Below are positions 23,892 to 30,820 of a stretch of DNA of 32,383 bases, one piece after another. Source of the DNA: Halothiobacillaceae bacterium. GTDB lineage: Bacteria; Pseudomonadota; Gammaproteobacteria; Halothiobacillales; Halothiobacillaceae. A model generated the notes under the pieces. It was given only the letters and a program-made list of their open reading frames with translations. It was not told the DNA's origin and searched no databases. The position numbers and the translations under genes are program-made. The DNA lies in assembly GCA_016938615.1 (NCBI GenBank), contig JAFGUH010000178.1, forward strand, positions 1 to 32,383, read 5' to 3'. The first letter of the stretch is position 1. Each line of letters starts with the position of its first letter.

Positions 23892-25046
23892 ATGAGGCAA
23901 TGGTTCGAGGAGTTGTGGTTCCTGACCCTGGAGGCCGCCCCATGGCTGCTGCTGGGTCTCGTAATCGCCGCTCTGATCAAGGCTTTCTCCGACCGATTGG
24001 CCATAGCCCGCTTCTTGTCGGGCGAATCGACCGGCGCCGTGGTGCGCGCCTCCCTGATCGGGGCGCCACTGCCCCTGTGCTCCTGCGGTGTGGTGCCCGC
24101 GGTACTCGGCCTGCGCTCGGCGGGCGCCGGCAACGCCCCGTCGATGGCCTTCCTGGTCGCCACGCCGGAGACCGGGCCGGATTCGATCAGCGTCAGTTAC
24201 GGCCTGCTAGGCCCCGTCTATGCCATCGCCCGGCCGATCGCCGCGGTCATTGGCGCGATCGTGACCGGGCTGGTCAGTGGGCGCTTTGGCGGCGCGACTC
24301 CGACCCTCGGAGCCGAGACGGGCGGTTGCTGTGGCGGCGAGGCATCCACGAGCTGCTGCGACTCAACCCCCGCCCCGACGACCGGGACTTGTTGCGACGG
24401 CGAGAAGACGCACGGCGACGCCGGCGATGAACCGGCGACACCGCGCACCGGCAAGCGGCTTGCCCACGGCTTCGAATATGCCTTCGGCCAGGTGTTGATC
24501 GACATCGTGCCGTGGATGGTATTCGGGCTGGCGATCGCGGCCACCGCGGTGGTACTGATCCCCGCAGGCTTCTTCGACCAGCCCTGGGGTATCGTGGGCA
24601 GTTACCTGCTGATGGCGGTGATCGGCGTGCCGATGTACGTCTGCGCGACCGCCTCGACTCCGATCGCCGCCGGGCTGCTGGTGGCAGGCATGTCACCGGG
24701 GGCGGCGCTGGTGTTCCTGCTCGCCGGCCCGGCGACCAACATTGGCACGCTCGGCATTCTCCGGCAGCACTTTGGCACCCGACGGATCGTCCTTTACCTC
24801 GCCACCGTCATCGGCTCGGCGCTGATCGCAGGCATCGTGCTCGACCTGCTCTGGGCACGGTTCGACTGGGCGCTGCCGCAATCGGCACCGACCGGCCATG
24901 CCATGGCGGGCAACGGGATCGCCGTGGCCGCGCTGGTGGTGCTGGTCCTCGCGACACTGTCCGCCTACTGGCGCCGGTATCGAAAACGCCAGACGCCAGG
25001 GGAGGGAGCCTGTGGCCGTTCGGAAGACCGGGATGGATGTCAGTGA
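23892..25046 (+). CDS. SO_0444-type copper/zinc efflux permease (DUF318)
   Basis: The 384-aa polytopic membrane protein belongs to the permease/DUF318 superfamily (ArsP-like). Two halves of transmembrane helices are joined by a hydrophilic loop. The first half has GAPLPLCSCGVVPA (C63, C65) and GNAPSMAFLVATPETGPDS; the second repeats the fold with GVPMYVCATASTPIAAGLL and GPATNIGTL. The loop (about 140-180) carries three Cys pairs (C146/C147, C155/C156, C167/C168), characteristic of the SO_0444 subgroup implicated in Cu/Zn efflux; the tail has more cysteines (ACGRSEDRDGC). The ATG at 23892 follows GGAG by 7 nt. The next gene starts within its 3' end. Substrate is inferred. Confidence 0.88.
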   Translation: MRQWFEELWFLTLEAAPWLLLGLVIAALIKAFSDRLAIARFLSGESTGAVVRASLIGAPLPLCSCGVVPAVLGLRSAGAGNAPSMAFLVATPETGPDSISVSYGLLGPVYAIARPIAAVIGAIVTGLVSGRFGGATPTLGAETGGCCGGEASTSCCDSTPAPTTGTCCDGEKTHGDAGDEPATPRTGKRLAHGFEYAFGQVLIDIVPWMVFGLAIAATAVVLIPAGFFDQPWGIVGSYLLMAVIGVPMYVCATASTPIAAGLLVAGMSPGAALVFLLAGPATNIGTLGILRQHFGTRRIVLYLATVIGSALIAGIVLDLLWARFDWALPQSAPTGHAMAGNGIAVAALVVLVLATLSAYWRRYRKRQTPGEGACGRSEDRDGCQ

Positions 25047-25614
25047 TCGGCAAGAGGTCACCTTGGGGCTGATCAGCGACACGCACGGTACGCTGGTCCC
25101 CGATCTCCTGCCCTTGCTGGCCGAATGCGACGTGATCGTTCACGCCGGCGATCTGCTCGATCCCGACGAGTTGCGCCAGCTCAACCCGCGTTCCGGCCAT
25201 GTGGTGGTAGTGCTCGGCAACAACGACACAGTGGCCCAATGGCCCACGGGATACGACTCGATGCTCGACTCGCTCCCCGAGCAGGCCGAGATCGCGCTGC
25301 CCGGCGGGCTTCTGGTGGTCGAACACGGCCACCGGGTCAACCCCGCCCGCACCCGCCACCAACGGCTGCGCGCGCGCCATCCCGAGGCCCGCGCGATCGT
25401 CTACGGCCACACCCACCGGCGAGTGATCGACACCGACGAGACGCCCTGGGTGCTCAACCCGGGTGCCGCCGGGAGGCAACGCGCCTTCGGTGGCTCGGGT
25501 TTCCTGCGGCTGACCGCCTCGCGTGAGGAATGGCGCGTCGAGCCGATCACCCTCCCCAAGCACCCGCGCGGCACGTACACTTCGGCCAACCGACAACCCG
25601 AAGGGCGGCCATGA
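25012..25614 (+). CDS. YfcE/MJ0936-type metallophosphoesterase
   Basis: The roughly 200-aa calcineurin-like phosphoesterase has all metal motifs: LISDTHG, HAGDLLD, LGNND, EHGHR and YGHTHRR. YfcE-like enzymes hydrolyse small phosphodiesters; the substrate is unknown. The GTG start at 25012 is preferred because GGAGGGAG (25001-25008) precedes it; an ATG at 25033 with a weaker site is an alternative. Either way the gene overlaps the permease end, and its stop overlaps the next ATG (ATGA), so the permease, this gene and the kinase form one operon. Confidence 0.85.
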   Translation: MAVRKTGMDVSDRQEVTLGLISDTHGTLVPDLLPLLAECDVIVHAGDLLDPDELRQLNPRSGHVVVVLGNNDTVAQWPTGYDSMLDSLPEQAEIALPGGLLVVEHGHRVNPARTRHQRLRARHPEARAIVYGHTHRRVIDTDETPWVLNPGAAGRQRAFGGSGFLRLTASREEWRVEPITLPKHPRGTYTSANRQPEGRP

Positions 25615-26882
25615 CGAAGGTACTGGGCGTGGGCATCGCCACGCTGGACATCATCAACGAACTCGACCACTACCCCGCCGAGGACAGCGAGCAGCGGGCC
25701 CTGGCACAGCGTGTCGAGCTGGGGGGCAACGTCGCCAACAGTCTGCGGGTGTTGCGCCAGCACGGTCATCCCTGCGATTTCGCCGGCGTGCTGGCGGACG
25801 ACCCCGACGGCCGTCGCATCGCCGATCTGTTGGAACGCTACGGCGTGGACACGCGTCACGCCCATCACGTCGAAGGTCACGCGCCGACGTCCTACATCAC
25901 CGTCAATCGAACGACCGGCAGCCGCACCATCGTGCACCACCGCGACCTTCCGGAGTTCGACCTGGGGTCTTTCATGACCCTCGACCCCAGCGCCTACGAC
26001 TGGCTGCATTTCGAGGCACGCGCCTGCGACGAAACCGCCGCCATGCTTGCGCTTGCCCGGGCGCAGGTCACCGACCAACCGATCTCGCTGGAAGTGGAAA
26101 AGGACCGCGAGCACCTCGACCAGCTGTGGTCGTTCCCCGACGTGATCTTCTTTTCCCGAGCCTTCGCCAACGGACGCGGCTTCGACGGGCCGAACGCCTT
26201 CCTCGGCGAGGCGCGCCGCTGGGCGCCGCAGGCGATCCTCGTGCTGGGCTGGGGCAGCGCCGGGGCGTGGCTGTCGATCCCCGATGCAAAACAGCCCGCT
26301 CATGTTCCGGCGCAACCGGTCGATACCGTAGTTGACAGCATCGCTGCCGGGGACACGCTGATCGCGGGCTTCATCCACGCGCGGTCGCTCGGGTCGAGCG
26401 CACTGGAATCGCTGGAATTCGCCGCCCGCCTGGTCGAACGCAAGCTGACACAGACAGGACTGGCGGGGCTGGGCGACGACGATCCAGCCAGCAACCCGCG
26501 GCTGCTCTGCCGGCTGGAGGACCTGGATGACCTCGACGCCATCGGGGTCTGGCCAAAGGCCTGGCCCGGCCGCCAGCGCCAGGGCGCGGCACCTGTCATC
26601 GTCGCCCGCGAGGGCGACCGTGTCTGCGCCTGGCGCAACGTGTGCCCGCACAACGGCTCGCCACTCGCTCGCGGGCGCCACGACTTTCTCCAGGCGCACG
26701 AGGGTCGCACTCGACTGCGCTGCAACGTCCACGGCGCCTACTTTCGCCTGGCCGACGGCGTATGTATCGCTGGCCCTTGCGAAGGCCAGCGACTGGAACC
26801 GGTCAAGTTGCAGCGAATCGACGACCACGTTTATTTGGCAGACGGGCCGACTGGGGCAGACGAGCCGCCACGGGGATATTGA
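25611..26882 (+). CDS. PfkB sugar kinase fused to a Rieske [2Fe-2S] domain
   Basis: This continuous 423-aa ORF carries two unrelated domains. Residues 1-285 form a ribokinase/PfkB-family kinase, close to ketohexokinase-like members: LGGNVANSLRVLRQHG near the start and the C-terminal signature VDSIAAGD with catalytic D248. Residues 297-405 form a Rieske iron-sulfur domain with ligands CPH (C345, H347) and CNVH (C371, H374), preceded by the usual LCRLEDL opening. The kinase would phosphorylate a sugar with ATP; the Rieske part would carry one electron. The loop 286-297 is a plausible linker. No frameshift is present. The start overlaps the previous stop in an ATGA. Function of the fusion is unknown. 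Confidence 0.85.
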   Translation: MTKVLGVGIATLDIINELDHYPAEDSEQRALAQRVELGGNVANSLRVLRQHGHPCDFAGVLADDPDGRRIADLLERYGVDTRHAHHVEGHAPTSYITVNRTTGSRTIVHHRDLPEFDLGSFMTLDPSAYDWLHFEARACDETAAMLALARAQVTDQPISLEVEKDREHLDQLWSFPDVIFFSRAFANGRGFDGPNAFLGEARRWAPQAILVLGWGSAGAWLSIPDAKQPAHVPAQPVDTVVDSIAAGDTLIAGFIHARSLGSSALESLEFAARLVERKLTQTGLAGLGDDDPASNPRLLCRLEDLDDLDAIGVWPKAWPGRQRQGAAPVIVAREGDRVCAWRNVCPHNGSPLARGRHDFLQAHEGRTRLRCNVHGAYFRLADGVCIAGPCEGQRLEPVKLQRIDDHVYLADGPTGADEPPRGY

Positions 26883-26888
26883 GATCGG

Positions 26889-28901
26889 ATGAAGGTATTC
26901 CACCAAGACATCACGCACTGGCTGGAAGACTGGCCCGAGCCACTCATCGGCCGGGACGCGGACGACCGGTTGCAGCCGATCAACCGGGCGGCCCGGTCAA
27001 TGCCGCAGGACGGCCAGTGGGAGCGTTTGCTCGAGGCGGTTGATAGCCACTCGCCGCCCCGGCTGATCAGCCACGCGGTCGGCGAACGCCAGTACGTCTA
27101 CCGGCACCAGTCGCTGGGCGCCCACCCGGACCCCGACGCCGACCTGCGCGAGTTGCACCTGCTCCGGGACGTGACTCGCGAACAGCGCGCACGGGCGGAA
27201 CTGGCCGAGAACGAACGCCTGGTCCGACTATTGATTGACGCCTGCCCAGACGTGATCGTGATCAAGGACGCAGCCGGCCGTTGGCTGCTCGCGAATCAGT
27301 CCGCGCTCGATCTGTTCCACCTCGAGGGTCTTCCCTGGTGGGGACGCGACGATGACGCGCTCGCCGAACTGACCGACCCGGGATTCCGTGACGTGTTCTA
27401 CCACTGCCGGCAATCCGACCACCGGGCCTGGGCGGCGCGAGAGAGCCGGCGCACCACGGAAGTGGTGATCTCGATGACGGGTGAAGAGCATGTCTTCGAC
27501 GTGATCAAGCGCCCGGTCTTCAATGCCGACGGGGCGCGCCATGCGCTGATCGTCATCGCCCGCGACATCACCACCCAGCTCAAGACCCAGGCGGAATACG
27601 AGGATCTCGCGATCCACGACGAGCTCACTCACCTGTACAACCGGCGCTTCTTCCAGATCGAGGCCCAGCGACGGCTCGAAGAGTTCGGACGCGAGAATCG
27701 CGGTGCGGCGGTGGTGATGCTGGACATCGACCGTTTCCGGACGATCAACGACTGCCACGGCCACGACCCGGGCGACCAGGTGATCCGACAGACCGCCGAC
27801 CGGCTGCGCGAACTCGGCGCACGCCAGGACTGGCTGGTCGCGAGGCTCTCCGGCGACGAGTTCGCCATCCTCGCCGGCGATCTCGATGCGCGCGACGGAC
27901 TCGAGGTGATCGGCCACGAGCTGCGCGAGCTGATGCGCCGATCGTTCGAACTCGAGACCAGCCACCTCAGCCTGACCGCCAGCGGCGGCATCGCCTACTG
28001 GCCCGCGCACAGTCGGCACATCTCCCAGCTGCTCAGCCAGGCCGACGCGGCCATGTTCGAGGCGAAGAAGAACGAGCGCGAGCCGGTGGCCGAATTCAGC
28101 CCACGTCTGTCCGAGCGGCAGCTCTGGCGTTCGGAAATGCTGGGCGCACTGCGCGAGAGCCTGGAAAACGACCGCTTCCACCTGGTCTACCAGATCCAGC
28201 AGGACGCCCTTGGCCTGGCCGTCACCGGGGTCGAGTCCCTGTTACGCTGGGACGCGCCGGACCCGCAGCTGCAGTGCGGACCACAGGAGTTCATCCCGTT
28301 CCTGGAGCAGTCCGGCCTGATCGTCGAGGTCGGCGGCTGGGTGATGACCGAGTCGGCCTGCCAGGCGGCACGGTGGGGTCGGGAGACCGGCCAGCCGGTC
28401 ACGGTGTCGGTTAACGTCTCCAGCGTGCAGTTGCACGCGCCGTGCTTCGCCGACCGGGTGGCCCGGGCACTGGAAATCTCCGGACTGCCGCCGGCCTTGC
28501 TGGAACTGGAACTGACCGAGTCCGCGCTGGTCCATGATCCGGAGCAGGCCGCGACGACGCTCGGCGCCGTGCGCGACCTGGGCGTGCGACTGGCGCTGGA
28601 CGACTTCGGCACCGGCTATTCGTCGCTGAGCTATCTCAAGCGGTTCTCCTTCGACCGGCTCAAGATCGACCAGGGGTTCGTACGCGACATTCTCGGCGAC
28701 CGCAACGATCTGGAAATCGTCAAGGCGATCATCGCCATGGGCAACGCCTTGTCGCTGGAGATCATCGCCGAAGGCGTCGAAACCACCGATCAACGCGACC
28801 TGCTCGACTCCCTGGGTTGCCATTCGTTCCAGGGGTACCTGATCGGCCGGCCCGCCTGCGCGGAAACCATTCGTCCACTGCTGGGCGTGCGCCTGCTTTG
28901 A
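26889..28901 (+). CDS. PAS-GGDEF-EAL signalling protein
   Basis: The 670-aa soluble protein has an N-terminal region with a PAS-like segment (about 108-230, LLIDACPDVIVIKDAAGRWLLANQSA), a GGDEF domain (about 235-400) whose active motif is SGDEF (321-325) instead of GGDEF and which lacks the RxxD I-site, and an EAL domain (about 415-665). The EAL part keeps ESLLR (449-453), LTESALV, DDFGTGYSSLSYLKR, KIDQGFV, EIIAEGVET and GYLIGRP, so phosphodiesterase activity is likely. The altered GGDEF may be weak or act as a GTP sensor. It follows the kinase-Rieske gene after 6 bp. A c-di-GMP degradation role opposite the cyclase at 3609 is inferred. Confidence 0.9.
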   Translation: MKVFHQDITHWLEDWPEPLIGRDADDRLQPINRAARSMPQDGQWERLLEAVDSHSPPRLISHAVGERQYVYRHQSLGAHPDPDADLRELHLLRDVTREQRARAELAENERLVRLLIDACPDVIVIKDAAGRWLLANQSALDLFHLEGLPWWGRDDDALAELTDPGFRDVFYHCRQSDHRAWAARESRRTTEVVISMTGEEHVFDVIKRPVFNADGARHALIVIARDITTQLKTQAEYEDLAIHDELTHLYNRRFFQIEAQRRLEEFGRENRGAAVVMLDIDRFRTINDCHGHDPGDQVIRQTADRLRELGARQDWLVARLSGDEFAILAGDLDARDGLEVIGHELRELMRRSFELETSHLSLTASGGIAYWPAHSRHISQLLSQADAAMFEAKKNEREPVAEFSPRLSERQLWRSEMLGALRESLENDRFHLVYQIQQDALGLAVTGVESLLRWDAPDPQLQCGPQEFIPFLEQSGLIVEVGGWVMTESACQAARWGRETGQPVTVSVNVSSVQLHAPCFADRVARALEISGLPPALLELELTESALVHDPEQAATTLGAVRDLGVRLALDDFGTGYSSLSYLKRFSFDRLKIDQGFVRDILGDRNDLEIVKAIIAMGNALSLEIIAEGVETTDQRDLLDSLGCHSFQGYLIGRPACAETIRPLLGVRLL

Positions 28902-28935
28902 ACCGAACACGCCATTGACACGAGGCCAGACTGCG

Positions 28936-29244
28936 ATGACCACGCGTGCAAAATGGATCGAGGATACGCTGAGGGACACCCTTGCCCCGAGCCACCTGGA
29001 ACTCACCGACGAGTCCGATCAACACGCCGGCACCCGGGTGGAGAGCCATTTCCGGGTGGTGGTGGTCAGCGACCGCTTCGAGGGGCAGACCCTGATCAAG
29101 CGACACCGGCTGACACAGGACCCGCTCAAGCCCGCCTTCGCCGAAGGGCTGCACGCCCTGGCGCTGCACACCTACACGCCCGACGAGTGGGCGGAACGCG
29201 GGGACGCCCCCGCCTCGCCGCCTTGCGAGGGCGGCGACCGCTAA
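28936..29244 (+). CDS. bolA: BolA family protein
   Basis: The 102-aa protein has the BolA fold: LRDTLAPSHLELTDESDQHAG, HFRVVVVSDRFEGQTLIKRHRLTQ and the family's ALALHTYTPDEW C-terminus. BolA proteins work with monothiol glutaredoxins in [2Fe-2S] handling and affect morphology and stress gene expression. The ATG at 28936 fits; it lies 34 bp after the GGDEF-EAL gene. The last 15 or so residues after DEWAER are an extension rich in Ala/Pro/Gly. Confidence 0.88.
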   Translation: MTTRAKWIEDTLRDTLAPSHLELTDESDQHAGTRVESHFRVVVVSDRFEGQTLIKRHRLTQDPLKPAFAEGLHALALHTYTPDEWAERGDAPASPPCEGGDR

Positions 29245-29417
29245 GGAAAACACAGCCGAAGCCATGCCGCCGACGGCCTGGCGAGTCGCTCGAGAACAAG
29301 GCGCGCCAATACCGCCGTGGTCACGTCAAGACGACGCGATACCACGATTGGGGTGACCCGAGGCGGCGGGCTGGCAAGCCTGGACTCGATCCCTCGCCCA
29401 CCCCAGCCCAGTCCCGA

Positions 29418-29464
29418 GTAAACCCTCCGGATTCGTTTACAACCCTGTGGCGACCGACTAGGCT
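29418..29464 (+). promoter_or_regulatory. Promoter with overlapping dyad upstream of DUF481 gene
   Basis: A -35 TTTACA (29436-29441), a 17-bp spacer and a -10 TAGGCT (29459-29464) form a plausible sigma-70 promoter. The perfect inverted repeat GTAAAC (29418-29423) / GTTTAC (29435-29440), with an 11-nt spacer, overlaps the -35, as a repressor operator would. Confidence 0.5.
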
Positions 29465-29487
29465 CAGCCACATTCGCCGCGCCAAGC

Positions 29488-29512
29488 CCATGCCCCGAGA
29501 TCCGGGGCATGG
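29488..29512 (+). promoter_or_regulatory. 10-bp hairpin in the DUF481 leader
   Basis: CCATGCCCCG (29488-29497) and CGGGGCATGG (29503-29512) form a perfect 10-bp stem with a 5-nt loop. It lies about 62 bp before the start codon, within the probable 5' UTR, and may stabilise or attenuate the mRNA. Nothing coding is seen from 29245 to 29574. Confidence 0.5.
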
Positions 29513-29574
29513 TCGTATCCGGGCATGTGCGGCCCGTTTCCCATACCGATCCGTCCATCCATCTGGAGTGTCCA

Positions 29575-30306
29575 ATGAATACCCGCCCGTTGCTACTGAC
29601 CCTGACCACCCCACTAATCCTGGTCCCACTCGCCGGTCAACCGGTGCTGGCCGAAGAGGCCGAGGAAGGCTGGTCGGGTTCGGCCGAGTTCGGCGCCTCG
29701 ATCACTACCGGAAACACCGACTCGTCAACGATCGACGGCAAGTTCAAGCTGGGCTACCTGACCGGTCCGTGGACACATCGCTTGCGGCTGGAAACGCTCC
29801 AGTCTAGCGAAGAAGGGGAGGAGACCGCCAACCGGACCCTCGGCGAGTTCGAAAGCAACTACGCCCTGAGCGAACGCGACTACCTGTTCGGCGTGCTGCG
29901 CGGCACCCACGACGAGTTTTCAGGCTACAAGTACCAGTCCAGCATCGCGGCGGGTTATGGTCGCAAGCTGTGGGTCTCCGACCGGGGCTTCTGGGATGCC
30001 GAGATCGGTCCGGGTCTGCGGGTTTCCGAGACCGATACGGGCGAGCGCGAGACCAATGCGATCGCCCGTCTGTCGAGCGGCTTCGAATACCGTTTCTCGG
30101 ATTTCGCGAAGTTCAGTCAGGACGTGACCGTGCTTGCCGGCCAGGACAACACCGAAATCGAATCGATCACCGGGCTGACCTCCTCGCTGACCGAAACGTT
30201 GGCCATGAAGCTCTCCTACACCGTCCTGCACAACACCGATGTGCCGGCGGATACCGAGGAAACCGACACCTACACCTCGATCAACTTGGTCTACAAGTTC
30301 GACTGA
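29575..30306 (+). CDS. DUF481 (YdiY-like) outer-membrane beta-barrel protein
   Basis: The 243-aa protein begins with a signal peptide (MNTRPLLLTLTTPLILVPLAG, cleavage likely after VLA). The mature part is made of alternating aromatic/polar strands, with the DUF481 opening GWSGSAEFGASITTGNTDSSTIDGK, a YLFGVLRGTHDEFSGYKYQSS segment and the C-terminal YTSINLVYKFD ending in an aromatic before the last residue. It is predicted to be a small outer-membrane beta-barrel of unknown role. The ATG at 29575 follows GGAG. An acidic linker (EEAEE) follows the signal. It is monocistronic, ending at a hairpin shared with ridA. Confidence 0.88.
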   Translation: MNTRPLLLTLTTPLILVPLAGQPVLAEEAEEGWSGSAEFGASITTGNTDSSTIDGKFKLGYLTGPWTHRLRLETLQSSEEGEETANRTLGEFESNYALSERDYLFGVLRGTHDEFSGYKYQSSIAAGYGRKLWVSDRGFWDAEIGPGLRVSETDTGERETNAIARLSSGFEYRFSDFAKFSQDVTVLAGQDNTEIESITGLTSSLTETLAMKLSYTVLHNTDVPADTEETDTYTSINLVYKFD

Positions 30307-30310
30307 TCAC

Positions 30311-30388
30311 GGCCGGTTCCGGCCGGCTAGTTCGATCGGCCACGCCGATACGCAAGAGAAGGCCCGGTGGCAAGGTTCACCGGGCCTT
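30311..30388. terminator. Convergent terminator hairpins
   Basis: Two hairpins lie between the convergent DUF481 and ridA genes: GGCCGG/CCGGCC (30311-30324), and a strong 11-bp perfect stem 30359-30369 with 30378-30388 (AAGGCCCGGTG and CACCGGGCCTT, 8-nt loop). The second probably ends transcription from both sides. Confidence 0.7.
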
Positions 30389-30413
30389 CCTCGGTTCGGA
30401 CGAACGGGTCAGG

Positions 30414-30803
30414 TCAACCCGACAGGACCATCACCCCGTCGATCTCCACCTCGGCGCCCTTGGGGAGGGCGCGCACGCCGAGTGCCGCCCGCGCCGGGAA
30501 CGGCTCACTCAGATACTCCTTCATGATGCCGTTGACGGCCTCGAAGTGAGACAGGTCCGGCAGGTAGACCTGCAGCTTGACCACGTCCGCGAGCTCGCCA
30601 CCCGCGGCGCGGCAAACGGCCGCGAGGTTATCGAACACCCGCCGGGCCTGGGCCTCGATCCCGCCCTCGACCAGGGTCATGCTGGCGGGGTCGAGGGCGA
30701 TCTGCCCGGAGAGATAGACGGTGTCGCCGACCCGCACGGCCTGCGAGTAGGGGCCGATGGCGGCCGGGGCGTCGTTGCTGTGGATGATTTCGCGTTGGCT
30801 CAT
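30414..30803 (-). CDS. ridA: RidA family enamine/imine deaminase
   Basis: The 129-aa protein matches RidA, which hydrolyses reactive 2-aminoacrylate and other imines made by PLP enzymes. The hallmarks are IGPYSQAV (16-23), GQIALDP, VVKLQVYLPDL, PARAALGV with the active-site R105 and EVEIDGV with E120. It forms homotrimers in the known members. It lies 17 bp downstream of spoT on the same strand, a common gammaproteobacterial order. The start at 30803 has GGAGA upstream on the - strand. Confidence 0.95.
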   Translation of the reverse strand: MSQREIIHSNDAPAAIGPYSQAVRVGDTVYLSGQIALDPASMTLVEGGIEAQARRVFDNLAAVCRAAGGELADVVKLQVYLPDLSHFEAVNGIMKEYLSEPFPARAALGVRALPKGAEVEIDGVMVLSG

Positions 30804-30820
30804 GGTCTCTCCGTGAAAGG

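Noticed and set aside
23588-24163. - strand ORF across the algR-permease gap
   Set aside because: It overlaps two well-supported + strand genes and its product has no family features.
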